From contig CALYAE010000094.1 in assembly GCA_944393435.1 (NCBI GenBank), positions 1 through 34,707 on the forward strand: a stretch of DNA of 34,707 nucleotides, written 5' to 3'. Source of the DNA: an uncultured Clostridia bacterium. GTDB taxonomy: Bacteria; Bacillota; Clostridia; TANB77; CAG-508. The notes beneath the pieces are model-generated. The model worked only from the letters and a program-made list of their open reading frames with translations. It searched no databases and had not been told where the DNA came from. This document shows, piece after piece, positions 16,232 to 27,100 of this stretch (position 1 is its first letter; each line of letters starts with the position of its first letter). Both the position numbers and the translations under genes were made by a program.

Positions 16232-18732
16232 TTTTTTACTTCCTTTTTACTTACCTTTGCTACAATAATTGTCATATCATCTTTTTGCATTCCATATTCA
16301 TGATCAATTGCTTCATTTAAAATCATGCTTGCAATTTGTTTTGCATCTTCTGTTTGCAAGTCTTCTAATAAGTATTTCACCCATAATTCTTTATTGATAT
16401 ATTCTGTGTTTGCATCAATAATGCCATCACTACACATTACAATAATATCCCCATCTTCTAAATCATAGTCATAAACTACTAAATCATTTTGTTCCATAAT
16501 ACCGGTTGGAAGTGTTAAAGATTTTAGTAATTGCACTTCTTTTTTTCTCTTAATAAAAGTTGGGCATGCACCATTTTTTATAAATTCCATATTTCCCGCA
16601 TATAGGTCTAAAATTTGCATGTCTAAGGTAGCATACATATCTTCTTTAGTATTAGCAATTAGAGTAGAATTAATGAGCTTTAAGGAAGTTTCTTTTTCAA
16701 ATCCTGCTTTTAATAATCTTTCTAACATCTTAATAGCAATTTTACTACTTTTCATTGCTTCTGGTCCTGAGCCCATTCCATCACTGATAGCTAGCAAATA
16801 TTTTCCATCTTCTAATTTTGCTTCTACATGGCTATCTCCTGAAACCGGTGACCCTGCTTTAGTGCTAGTTGCTACTCCTATTTGCAATTTATATTTATCT
16901 TCTGAATAATAGGTAAATTTACAACCTGATTTTTCTTCTCTTAAGCCGCATTCCTGTCCCTGAATGCTAAATTTATCTTGTAATACCTTTTCTAAAATCC
17001 TTGCAATTTTTTTAATATCACATTTTTTTCCTTCTATGTCTTCACAAAGTCCAGTATAAACCTCTACAAAGTATCTACCTGAATTTTCATTTTGTTTAAT
17101 CTTGATTTGATCTATATGGATATTTTTTTGTTCTAGTAAAGCTAAAATTTCTTGTTTTTGGTTTGCAAATGGGTCTTTATTTTCTTCTTTTAATTTTTCT
17201 ACCATCTGAGAAATTGCTTCTGAAACGCCTTCTAATTGGGAAGATACATTTTTCTTGTTTTCTTCCATTTTTTTCTTCCAAATAAAGTTCATTTTGCTGA
17301 TTCGATAAGAAGAATTGATGGCTTTTATCATTTTAGAAACATCTTCTTGTACTTGCTCATTTTTTTCTCGAAATCCTACAATATAATGATTCTTTTTTTC
17401 AAAAATGTCTACAAGTTCTTTTTCCGTAATGATTTCGCTTTTACATAAATGCTGAAAAATTGCATCTATGATTCCATCTCTATTTTCTGCAATATCGTCA
17501 TATAGTAAATTATTTTCTAAGGAAGTTAAGTTTACTTCTAATTCCTCTTTAAAAACCTGCTGATTAGAAAGTTCTTGTTTTTTTACATCTTCTTTTTCTA
17601 AAATGGTACTTGCTGCTTCTCCATAACTTTTAGCTAAATCATAAATCGTTTCTGACATACTATTTAATTGAAAAATGGTATCTTCATTTTGAGTAAGACT
17701 TCTAGTACCTGTTTCTGGAAGAAGTTTTTGTTTTCCATACAAATCTTCAATAGGAATCTGAAATCTTTTTGGTACAGCAAGTAAGCCAAGAGATGCGATT
17801 AAAATTTCTTGTATATAAATAATAGAAGCCGTATTTCCATTAGCAATATAGGTTAGCACAATATTACCTAAAATAAAGCCTGCAATAACGCCTAATCTAC
17901 CAAGACGATAAAATAGCCCTGCAACTAAACCTGAAATTGCATAAGATGCTACCATTACAGGCTCACTACTTCCAATGATGCCAAGTACGATACCAATGGT
18001 TATTCCCCCTGTTGCACCTACTAACATGCCATTTTTCCATCCTAAGATGAGTACTAATAAGATGCTTAAAATATTACGTAAGCTATATCCAAAAATGCTA
18101 AGGTCACCTAATGCACATAAACTAATTGCAATTAGCAAACTAGTTCCCATTACTTCTTCAATGGAAAATGCTTTTTTCTTTCCAAATTCTTGTATCATCA
18201 AAATAGAATTACTAAATATTTTGTAAAATAAATAACTAGAAATAGAAAGCATAATACTGGTTAATAAATCATATACATAGAATTGTCTAAAAAACATTGG
18301 TATAAATTGAACGATAAATACTGCTAATGCTAAATGAATTCCTACCTTTTTCTTTTCATTTACTTCTTCTTGCTCTTTTGGTCTTTTCATAAGTACCAAA
18401 ACAAAAAATAATAAAGTTGTTAGAAAATAGATGAGTAAATTATTGGTTCCAAAACCAATCCATGTTCCTACTAAAGTACATAGATAGACGATTCCTATTG
18501 GCATACGGTTTGACAGCATTGCAGCTAAAAAGCTAATACCAAATGGACTGATACTTAATATAAAGTTCTGACTACTAAAACCTACCATAGATATCATAAA
18601 TGAAATGATATATAATAAGATATTGGATAAGCTAAATAAGCCTTTTACAATTTCTTTAACAGGCCTTTTTAACTTATTTAACTCTTCTTTATCTATTCCT
18701 TGTAAATCATCTTTTTGTATATTTTGAAACAC
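16225..18732 (-). CDS. spoIIE: Stage II sporulation protein E, PP2C-type phosphatase
   Basis: Membrane phosphatase that dephosphorylates SpoIIAA to activate sigma-F in the forespore and also helps build the polar septum. The 835 residues fit the family. The first roughly 330 residues contain about ten hydrophobic helices. A central regulatory and coiled region spans about 335-570. The C-terminal PP2C/SpoIIE domain has GDSHVEAKLEDGKYLLAISD and DGMGSG with metal-binding Asp651, CSDGI with Asp769, and KDDMT with Asp818-Asp819. Start is GTG at 18732 with GGGGTGG six bases upstream. Its stop overlaps the probable start of the prepilin-like gene, indicating translational coupling. It marks the organism as a spore former or a recent descendant of one. 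Partner genes spoIIAA/AB are not in view. Confidence 0.95.
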   Translation of the reverse strand: MFQNIQKDDLQGIDKEELNKLKRPVKEIVKGLFSLSNILLYIISFMISMVGFSSQNFILSISPFGISFLAAMLSNRMPIGIVYLCTLVGTWIGFGTNNLLIYFLTTLLFFVLVLMKRPKEQEEVNEKKKVGIHLALAVFIVQFIPMFFRQFYVYDLLTSIMLSISSYLFYKIFSNSILMIQEFGKKKAFSIEEVMGTSLLIAISLCALGDLSIFGYSLRNILSILLVLILGWKNGMLVGATGGITIGIVLGIIGSSEPVMVASYAISGLVAGLFYRLGRLGVIAGFILGNIVLTYIANGNTASIIYIQEILIASLGLLAVPKRFQIPIEDLYGKQKLLPETGTRSLTQNEDTIFQLNSMSETIYDLAKSYGEAASTILEKEDVKKQELSNQQVFKEELEVNLTSLENNLLYDDIAENRDGIIDAIFQHLCKSEIITEKELVDIFEKKNHYIVGFREKNEQVQEDVSKMIKAINSSYRISKMNFIWKKKMEENKKNVSSQLEGVSEAISQMVEKLKEENKDPFANQKQEILALLEQKNIHIDQIKIKQNENSGRYFVEVYTGLCEDIEGKKCDIKKIARILEKVLQDKFSIQGQECGLREEKSGCKFTYYSEDKYKLQIGVATSTKAGSPVSGDSHVEAKLEDGKYLLAISDGMGSGPEAMKSSKIAIKMLERLLKAGFEKETSLKLINSTLIANTKEDMYATLDMQILDLYAGNMEFIKNGACPTFIKRKKEVQLLKSLTLPTGIMEQNDLVVYDYDLEDGDIIVMCSDGIIDANTEYINKELWVKYLLEDLQTEDAKQIASMILNEAIDHEYGMQKDDMTIIVAKVSKKEVKKL

Positions 18733-18945
18733 TTTTGACCACCCCTACTTTTTTAATTTACTCCTATTGTAGTACAAGCTATTTAAATTTTTTGTCATTT
18801 TTGGTCTTTCAATTAAAAAAGTTTTCTTCTTTTTCTGCCATCTTTTGTGTTCTTTTTTTCTTTTCTTTCTTTTTTCCCTTTCTATTTTATCGTATATTGG
18901 GGCAAATTACAATATTTTTAAAGATTTTCTTTATATTGATGTTCT

Positions 18946-18998
18946 AAAAAAAGAAGAATTCTTATAAGACATTTTTGTCTTTATAAGAATTCTTTTTT
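18946..18998 (-). terminator. Strong terminator after the surface-protein operon
   Basis: AAAGAATTCTTATAAAGAC pairs with GTCTTATAAGAATTCTT around a 6-base loop, and the minus strand continues with CTTTTTT. It begins 18 bases after the stop of the 1,715-residue protein. Confidence 0.9.
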
Positions 18999-19015
18999 AA
19001 TTTTATCTTTTTAGA

Positions 19016-22000
19016 CTATTTCCCCAATACCTTTTTCTTGATTAGAATAATACCTACTGTAAGTAGTGCAATTACTCCAAGTGTAATTCCTATGTATAAA
19101 TAGGTTCTACCAAATGGTGGTAAGATTACTACTTGTTCTGCTTTTCCACTATCTACTTCTGCTGGGCTTGTCGTAGGGTCTTGGTTACCCACAATAGAGT
19201 ATGCCATTCTTCTTCCTACTGTATTAGAGGTTTGTACGATTTCTGCAATATTATCATAGGTCATATCATCTCTTGTATTTTCAGGAGTAATAGTTTGTGT
19301 TAAGATAAGTGCTTTTGTTGTTTGTTCTCCTGGTTTTAATGCGGTGTTTAATGCTTCTGTTTGTAAAATCGTATTAAACTGTCCTAATTCTTCAGCTAAG
19401 CTACTATTTACAAGTCTGTCATTTACATTAGCCGCACTCGTTAAATCGGTTCCTACAACTGGGGTCCAATCTGTATTGTCTACTTCTCTATATTGCAAAT
19501 TATTTGCTACATAGTCTAATACAATATCTGCCTTAGTAGTTACTTTTGTCTCCTCACTTGCTCCTCTTGCTTTATAGTAGAACTCTTCACCTGTATAGTC
19601 TGTTTCTCCTGCATTGGTTACTGTTAGTAAATAACTAATTTGAATGGTTGCACCATGCATGATTTCTTCATCCATTGTTGCTTGAATGATTCCATTATGT
19701 CCACCATTATAACGTGCTTCTACTAGGTCATCTACTTGTGAGCGGTAAGAATAACGGTGATAGTTAGTATCAGATTTGCTTCTTGCATAATATTCTTCAT
19801 ATTTACCATCTTCTATATGTTCTGATAGATTATATGGTGTCATTTTTAGCCAAATTAGGTTGTCTGCGGTTTCATTTGCATCAAATAGAATGTTTCCATT
19901 TGCTAAGGTAACTTTGATGTTAGTTATTTGTTTATCTAAAGTAAGCTGTGCTTTTGGTCTTTCTGTAAGTCCCATATCTACATTATTTAAAGTATAATTT
20001 CCGTTATAATCATTATCATATAGATATAAGGTGTTGCCATTACTATTCGTGTTATAACCATCTGTATTTACTCTGTTATATTCTCCTTCTGCTACAATGA
20101 TTCCTGTTTCTGCTACCATATAAGTATTTTGTCTTAATTCTTCTATAAAGTCTTGGTTATCAGGTGTTTGGTATGGAGAAGCTAATACTTCTGCTTTATG
20201 ATTATTAACATTTGAGCTACTATATTGATTTACTTGCTCTCTTCTAGCACTTAAATCTTTTGCATCTGATAAATTAGTTTTTTCATTGACACTCATCCTA
20301 TCTGCATCTGGGATCTTATAATATTCCTCTGTGTAGTCAGAGATTCCATCTCCTCCTACTTCTTGTTGATATACAGTTGTTTTGAAGTCTTGTCCATTAT
20401 AGGATACTGCATTTTGTCCACCATTTGCCACTGTTTGAATGGTTTGTTCATTATTACCATAAGTAAACCTTATAATATAATTTCCTGGGATAAAGCCTGT
20501 GAAAGAATATCTTCCAGTTTCTTCATTTCCCGTAGTTCTCTTCTCACCATTAGCGGTATTAATCCATAATTCAGATGTACCTGTATTCATAGTTGCCCAT
20601 ACATATTCTTCTCCACCTGGTAATTTTTCTACTAAGTCTACTGTTACACCACTAATTTTAATTTCACCATCTTGTCTAATACCATCACCAATCCTTGCAT
20701 CTCCTACGGTAGCAGTTCTTTCATCTTCCCATACAATACCATTAATTCCTCTTATTGCATCTTCATCTACCAATACTCTAATGCTCTTTGCACGGTCTGT
20801 ATCGTCTTCAAAGTTTTTCTCATATCGATTTCCTTGTAAATCACTATTTACTAAGTTACCTGGATTTGAGTTCATATCTAACAAGCCTGCTGCATCATTT
20901 TCTCTTTTGGTTATATTATTTGGTAAGTTTGTACCATCAAAATGATAATAAGTTCTATAACCATTAATTTCTGCATAGTTCATTTTTGGTGAATTCTGGT
21001 CATCTAAAATAACATGACCATCTCGATCTTCGTTTACTCTAAAGGTTAAGTAGATATAGGCTTGTTCACCAACATCTAGCTTTTTACCTTGCAAGCCTCT
21101 TACATATACAGTTTGATACTTTCCTGATGTTTGAATATCTGAATGAGTATTTGTACCATAAATACTTCTATTCTCTTGACTATCAATATCTCTTGCATAA
21201 GGAATTTCATTTAATTCTAAGTTATGAATCATATCATAATAGTCTGTTTCTCTTAATGCAATTTGATTATTATTTGCAACTGTATTTTCATCTTTATACA
21301 TTACCCAAGATAGATCTTCTTGATAAGTATAATCTTCATCATAATAGTCTACCACTTCAGTAATTTCATTTAAAACTTGTTCTGATGCATTTCTAATTGT
21401 GATTTTATAGGTTACATATAGCTCTAAGTCGCTTCCTCCGTTAGTCGCTTCTCCACTATAAACATGATCTGCTAAGTATAGCTCTCTGTTGTAGCCTGTT
21501 CCATAGTAGTTTTGATAATCTCTCATTCTGATATGAATATCCCAATATTTTTGATCTTCTTCATCATCGCTTTCTTCTGATGGACGTTTATTATATTTGT
21601 ATACTTCCGTTTTTCCATTAATTCTAGTTGCTGCATATACTACGTCTTTTCTTAAAGACATATTCGCACGTTGTCTTTGCCATAAACCTAGGTTTACATA
21701 GAATTGTCCTTCATAGATAGGTGGGAATGTTTCTCCTTCAAATACAAGTGTTTTATCTGGGTAAATAACACTTCCATTACTATCTTTATTTTCATTAATC
21801 ACAAATCGATCATAAACAGGGTAAGTATCTATTCTTCCAGATGCAAGTGGAGAACCTGTGTAGGCTTCTATTTGAATATCTTCAATAAATTGTAATTTTC
21901 TCCATACTTCTTGTTGTGATGACTTAGTTGCTTCATGATTTACAATGGTTCTATAAATGTTTCTTACTAACTCTGTTTCTGTTGGATATCTTCTATTTGC

Positions 22001-24163
22001 TAAAATGAAGTTTTTAATATTTGCTGTAATCATTCCTTCTACATATTCTTCTGTTTGATTTCCGTCTTCATCATATAGATATCCATCAATTAATTGAGTT
22101 TGTGTTTGCTCATAACGTCCATTTTCGTCTAAGGTATAACCCATTAACTCAAGTTTTGTAAATGCTGCATTATACCACTTGCTACCAATTTGAGTTAAAT
22201 AGCTTGTTCCTACATAGTTACGAATTTCAGTGGTTCTAATTGGGTAGTTTGCTGGATAGGATGAAATTTCTTCAAAGTTCTCATCATAGCTGTCTCTTTG
22301 GCTAGGTCTTTCTGTTCCTTTGGATGTTACTTCCCAATCTTCTGTGTTGTACTTACCATCTGCTACCATTTGGCTTACAGAAGTATATTGTCTATCTTCT
22401 GTATTTAAGTATTCTGTTGGCAAATATTCTTGTCCGTTATATTCAAATTTCACAATATATTTCTTAAATGGATCTAATCCTCTAAAGAAGTAATTGCCGT
22501 TTTCATCCGTGTAAGTTGGGTTTACTCTATGCATCAACTCTTCTTGTGTAATTCCTGCTGCATTTTCATTTGATAATAGGTTTGCTACTACTTCTCTTCC
22601 CGCATCATCATAAGTATATAGGGTAACTTTGATATTTGGTAGAGCTCTATCCATAAATTGATCTGTATTATCTGTTAGGTGGAATTGTCCATCTACGCTG
22701 CTTTCTTTATTACCAAATTCGTCTTCCCATACATAACCACCTAAATCCATAGTGATGTCAAATCCAATTCCGTCATCTTGTCCTAATTCTAGAGAAGTTT
22801 GGTAAAGGGTTCTACTAGAATTTAATACGTTAATATGGTCTTGGTTTTCAACAACTTGTAAATAAGATTTTGTTCTACAATTGTGGCAATTTCTAATTGG
22901 TGGTCCATGAACATGGTTAGAATGTTGATGGTGATATGCTACTTCATAGTGATATCCAACCATTCTACAAACTTGTGCTTCTGCTGCCATCCATTGAAAA
23001 TCAATATGGATTTTTACATAGCTAATTTCTTCATCTGAAGTTTCTAAATCTTGTAATTCCTCATTTTCTTCTGAATCTGAGAGTTTTTCCACTTCATTTG
23101 GATTTGGAACTTTAACGTAAAAATAGTCTTCTCCTGCTGTAATGCCCTTTGGATAAACTTGAGAGGTATAATCTACTAATGCACTATTTTCTTGTGTTGG
23201 AGTAAAGAAATCAAATTCATAAGTAGTTCCTTCGTAAATATATTCTGTAAGCGGAATCTTTGCATTTACGATTTCTCCATCTTCATCATAGCCAATTGCA
23301 TAAATATCAGAGATTCCTCCAAAGGTAATTCCTTCATATTCTCCATTAATATAATCAATAGATAATGGCCCAATAATGAGTTCTTCATCAATCGTATCCA
23401 CAGAAACATTAACATTATCATAATCTGTGTAATCTTGTGGGTTCATTGTTGTATCTGGGTCTGTTTGTCCAACTGCTTCTGCTGCTTCTGTCATTCTACT
23501 ATGAAAATTTCTATAAAGCATAGATTCTTGGTAAAGAGCAATAGAAGTTGGTGCAGGATCTTTTTGTTCTTTTTCAATGCCATTATAATCATAAAAACTA
23601 TCACTATAATCTGTTTCCCATAATGCTTCTTGTTTTTGATTACTCCATTCTCCAGTAGGTGCATAAGTTAAAATATAGGCTACTTCTGGATAATAAGTTC
23701 CTCCATAAGGATCTGCCATATCATTATGATTTCCTACGCACTCTAAAATTGGATAAGTTCTTCTTCCTCTTTCTGGAGTAGGTCCACAACCACAACTTTC
23801 ATATCCACCTTGTTTACCACCTTCGAATTTTTTTCTTGCTTCATCCACTGTATAATAGTTATATCCAGGAATACTAAAATTCATACCATATTTGATACAG
23901 TATAGTTCTCTTCCTGGTTGAACTGCTAAATTTCTTTCATTAAAGAATTTGGCTTCAAAAGTTCCATCTATATTATTTTTAGCAATATCATAAGCCATAA
24001 TTGCTTCTACCGTTTGCTTTTCTTCTACTTCTAGTTTTTCTAATGAAATTCCTGTTACTTCACCAATTAAGGAGATGATAAAATTAGGTAGTATGATAAC
24101 AGATGCTAAAATGCAGATGATTATGAAAATACTACGATATATATTTTTCTTTTTACTATCCAT
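19016..24163 (-). CDS. Giant surface protein with SdrD_B-like domains and C-terminal anchor (1,715 residues)
   Basis: Probable cell-surface adhesin or structural protein. An N-terminal helix (about 10-35) serves as signal or anchor. A Cys-containing segment near 120 (YESCGCGPTPERGRR) follows. Near 394-430 is a His/Cys cluster with YHYEVAYHHQHSNHVHG and CHNC. SdrD_B-like beta sandwiches begin at about 473 (DLGGYVWEDEFGN...YTDENGNYFFRGLDPF) and about 1141 (INGIVWEDERTA...GRYSFTGFIPGNYIIRF). A DUF11-like block lies near 1508. The end is LPPFG (1681-1685), a membrane helix and IKKKVLGK, resembling a sortase signal in which Phe replaces Thr. Start is ATG at 24163 with AAAGGAG, which overlaps the end of the upstream gene. 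Only 2 bases separate the two, so they form an operon. Ligand unknown. Confidence 0.85.
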   Translation of the reverse strand: MDSKKKNIYRSIFIIICILASVIILPNFIISLIGEVTGISLEKLEVEEKQTVEAIMAYDIAKNNIDGTFEAKFFNERNLAVQPGRELYCIKYGMNFSIPGYNYYTVDEARKKFEGGKQGGYESCGCGPTPERGRRTYPILECVGNHNDMADPYGGTYYPEVAYILTYAPTGEWSNQKQEALWETDYSDSFYDYNGIEKEQKDPAPTSIALYQESMLYRNFHSRMTEAAEAVGQTDPDTTMNPQDYTDYDNVNVSVDTIDEELIIGPLSIDYINGEYEGITFGGISDIYAIGYDEDGEIVNAKIPLTEYIYEGTTYEFDFFTPTQENSALVDYTSQVYPKGITAGEDYFYVKVPNPNEVEKLSDSEENEELQDLETSDEEISYVKIHIDFQWMAAEAQVCRMVGYHYEVAYHHQHSNHVHGPPIRNCHNCRTKSYLQVVENQDHINVLNSSRTLYQTSLELGQDDGIGFDITMDLGGYVWEDEFGNKESSVDGQFHLTDNTDQFMDRALPNIKVTLYTYDDAGREVVANLLSNENAAGITQEELMHRVNPTYTDENGNYFFRGLDPFKKYIVKFEYNGQEYLPTEYLNTEDRQYTSVSQMVADGKYNTEDWEVTSKGTERPSQRDSYDENFEEISSYPANYPIRTTEIRNYVGTSYLTQIGSKWYNAAFTKLELMGYTLDENGRYEQTQTQLIDGYLYDEDGNQTEEYVEGMITANIKNFILANRRYPTETELVRNIYRTIVNHEATKSSQQEVWRKLQFIEDIQIEAYTGSPLASGRIDTYPVYDRFVINENKDSNGSVIYPDKTLVFEGETFPPIYEGQFYVNLGLWQRQRANMSLRKDVVYAATRINGKTEVYKYNKRPSEESDDEEDQKYWDIHIRMRDYQNYYGTGYNRELYLADHVYSGEATNGGSDLELYVTYKITIRNASEQVLNEITEVVDYYDEDYTYQEDLSWVMYKDENTVANNNQIALRETDYYDMIHNLELNEIPYARDIDSQENRSIYGTNTHSDIQTSGKYQTVYVRGLQGKKLDVGEQAYIYLTFRVNEDRDGHVILDDQNSPKMNYAEINGYRTYYHFDGTNLPNNITKRENDAAGLLDMNSNPGNLVNSDLQGNRYEKNFEDDTDRAKSIRVLVDEDAIRGINGIVWEDERTATVGDARIGDGIRQDGEIKISGVTVDLVEKLPGGEEYVWATMNTGTSELWINTANGEKRTTGNEETGRYSFTGFIPGNYIIRFTYGNNEQTIQTVANGGQNAVSYNGQDFKTTVYQQEVGGDGISDYTEEYYKIPDADRMSVNEKTNLSDAKDLSARREQVNQYSSSNVNNHKAEVLASPYQTPDNQDFIEELRQNTYMVAETGIIVAEGEYNRVNTDGYNTNSNGNTLYLYDNDYNGNYTLNNVDMGLTERPKAQLTLDKQITNIKVTLANGNILFDANETADNLIWLKMTPYNLSEHIEDGKYEEYYARSKSDTNYHRYSYRSQVDDLVEARYNGGHNGIIQATMDEEIMHGATIQISYLLTVTNAGETDYTGEEFYYKARGASEETKVTTKADIVLDYVANNLQYREVDNTDWTPVVGTDLTSAANVNDRLVNSSLAEELGQFNTILQTEALNTALKPGEQTTKALILTQTITPENTRDDMTYDNIAEIVQTSNTVGRRMAYSIVGNQDPTTSPAEVDSGKAEQVVILPPFGRTYLYIGITLGVIALLTVGIILIKKKVLGK

Positions 24164-24165
24164 CT

Positions 24166-27100
24166 TTATTTCTCCTTTCTTTTTACGGTTAAAACTTTTT
24201 TCTTAATTAAAATAATTCCAAGTACTAGTAGGAATAAAACTGATGCAATTAAAGTAGTATATAGAACAATTTTACCTGTTACAATGGAAATCATGATGTT
24301 TGCTTGTGATAAGTCATCTTCTTCTCCTACTTTATTTCCTGGTGTTGAGTCAATATCTTCTAATCCTTGTTCATTATAGCTTTCATAAATTTCTGCTTGA
24401 TTATTGAAAGTTCCTAAGCTACTTTCTGTAATTTGTTTGGTAAGGATTAAGGTAAGTTCTTTTGATTCCCCTGGCTGAATCACGGTATTTGCTAAACTTG
24501 TATTATATACATTTTGATTATCTGATAAATACCAATCTTGATTTAATTCTGTATTAAATCCTACCTCTTCTGGTAAATAATCTACAATTTTCTTAGCATA
24601 TCCTGGAACAGCCCCTTCATTTGTAACTACTATTTTATATTCAATAATCATACTGCTTCTTCCTAGGTTATTAGCAAGTACTTCTACTTTGCTAAAATCT
24701 TCTCTTTCTAGTTCTCTTACACTTGTGCCAATCGTAGGTGTTGTTAGGGTTATTTTGCTAATATATTTATCTAGTCGTAAATCAAATTTTTCTGCTGCAT
24801 ATAAACCAATATCAATATCTCTGATATTTTCATTGGTGATAGAAAGTACATCTGTAATTCCTGCTACTGTCTTTTCACCATCTAAGGTAATAGTAATATT
24901 AATAGCATCTGAATTAAAGTTAGTAGATACTCCTTCTTGTCTATACTGTGTAATACTGTAACGTGATGCATCATAAGCAAAAATTACTAGGTAGTCTCCT
25001 ACTGGTAAATTGTTAAATTCATATTGTCCATTGCTATTTGTAGTTACCACTTTATTTTCGCCGCTATCTGGATCTTGAACAATTTGGTTATTAGACTTTT
25101 GAATTAAAATCGTTGTAATTCCAGATAATACTTGTTCTGTTTCTTCCCTTGCACCATTTTGGTTAGCATCTAACCATGCAGTTCCTGTAATTTTATAACG
25201 ATTTGTAATTGGAATATTTGGATTGTCAGGATCGCTTGGATTACTTGGATCTGTTGGTCTTTGTGCAGATGGATCATATTCGATGATGGCTGTTACTTGA
25301 TTAGAAGTTATTTGATTAAATCCTTCCGCCTCTAAAGTTGCTGAGGTAACAACGGTTTTATCATTTTTATCTGGTAACCAATCTGCTTTTACTGTTACTG
25401 CTATGTCTAATTCTTCTTCTGGTGCTAAGTTCAGTACTGTAATTGAAAATCTACCATTATTTGCTACTTTTAATTCATAGTCTGTATCATTATATTGATA
25501 CTTTGCATTTACAAAGGAAAGTCCTTCTGGTAGTTGCATTGTAAATTTATTGTTTTTTGCATAAATATCGCCTACATTTTTAATAGTAAAATGATAGGTA
25601 TATTCTGTATTTTCTTTAATATAACGATTTTGTAATTCTTGTTGTACAATTGTTAATTTTGGAGATGCTACTGTAAAGGTTCTATAATTAGATGTATGTT
25701 CTTCTACTCCATCTGCTGTTGCTGTTACAATAGCAGTATGTTTTCCTTGGAAGGTATCTACTTCTAGTTCAATACGAATATAAGCTGTTGTCCTTAAATC
25801 TACCAATGTTGGCTCATCTGGATTTTCAGTAGAACCTGCATAAGCCACTAAACTTTCTAGCTCTCCTACATTTACTTTAATGTCTTGTCCATCTATTGTT
25901 ATGTTTTGACGATTTTTTTCTCTGAAAATAACATCATCTGAATAATATACATCTGTTATTTTAATACCTTCTGGAATACGCACATCTGCTGTTACATTTT
26001 GTAAATCTTGCTCTGCTATATTTCTTAAACTAATTTGATAATAAAATTTTGAGCCCTGATTTAGAACGTAACTTTCTGCTACACTAAAAGTATTAATTAC
26101 TTCTATCTTTCCTTCCGATACACTAACGGTACATGTATTAGAAGTAATTGGAGTTTCTAATTCTTCTGCTGTTACCGTTACAAAACTATTCACTTGTCTT
26201 CCATAAGCTCCACGTGTCCTTAATTCATAATCTCTAGTAGCAGTTTCTCCTGCTTTAAGATTTTCAATAGTAATAATTTTTTCTGTATTTTCACTATCGG
26301 TATAGTGATTTTCTCCTGATACTATTTCTGTATGTACGGTATCTTCTGGCGCTGTAATATGGATTTGCACATTTTTTGCATCTGTGGTGCCTGTGTTTTT
26401 TACAGTTACTGTAAATCTTAAAATTTGTCCATCCTTTGCTGTTGTTACTGGTGAACTTACACTTGCTTCTAGTACTGGTCCTTCTCCTGTTGACATCGCA
26501 ATTACTGGTGAATACTCTGTTTCTGATAAGGTTCCAATAGAAGAATCATTTTGGTAAGATACTTGGTAGAAGCTATAAGTTTGTTTATTTCTTGTTAAGT
26601 TTGCTGGTATTTCTACTTCATAAGCAAAGTCAATTACCTCTCCTGCTTTCATCGTGTAATTATTTAGTACAATATAGTAAGATTTCGCTTGTGCAGTAGG
26701 ATTTTTCGTCCATCCATTTTCTGGATTATCTAAATCCTTAGTTGCATCTACTTTATTAGAATAATATACCGTATAGTTTTTACTATCTATTCCACTTAAA
26801 GCAATCCCTTTTGTTAAAGTAGTATCAAAGTTAGATTCAATCTCATAATCATCACTAAAACTTTGATTTCCATTTTTAGGAATTCTTCCTAAAATTCCAA
26901 TATCACTAATTTCATTTGGATAGTTATTAATAATTTTTCCTGAAATAATGACAGCTCTTTCTTTTGCATAAATAGATAAGTCTGCTACAATTTCTTCATC
27001 TGCCATACTTAAAATAGCTGGCTTTCCATCTGCATAATTTTCAATTCCTTGTACTGCAACTACTCCTGTTGGAGCCACAAATTTTATTTGTGTTTGTGCT

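Noticed and set aside
20499..20945. A 148-codon open frame on the plus strand inside the giant surface-protein gene
   Set aside because: It lies fully antisense to a long, clearly coding gene, has no ribosome site and no recognisable protein features. Similar plus-strand frames elsewhere are likewise shadows.
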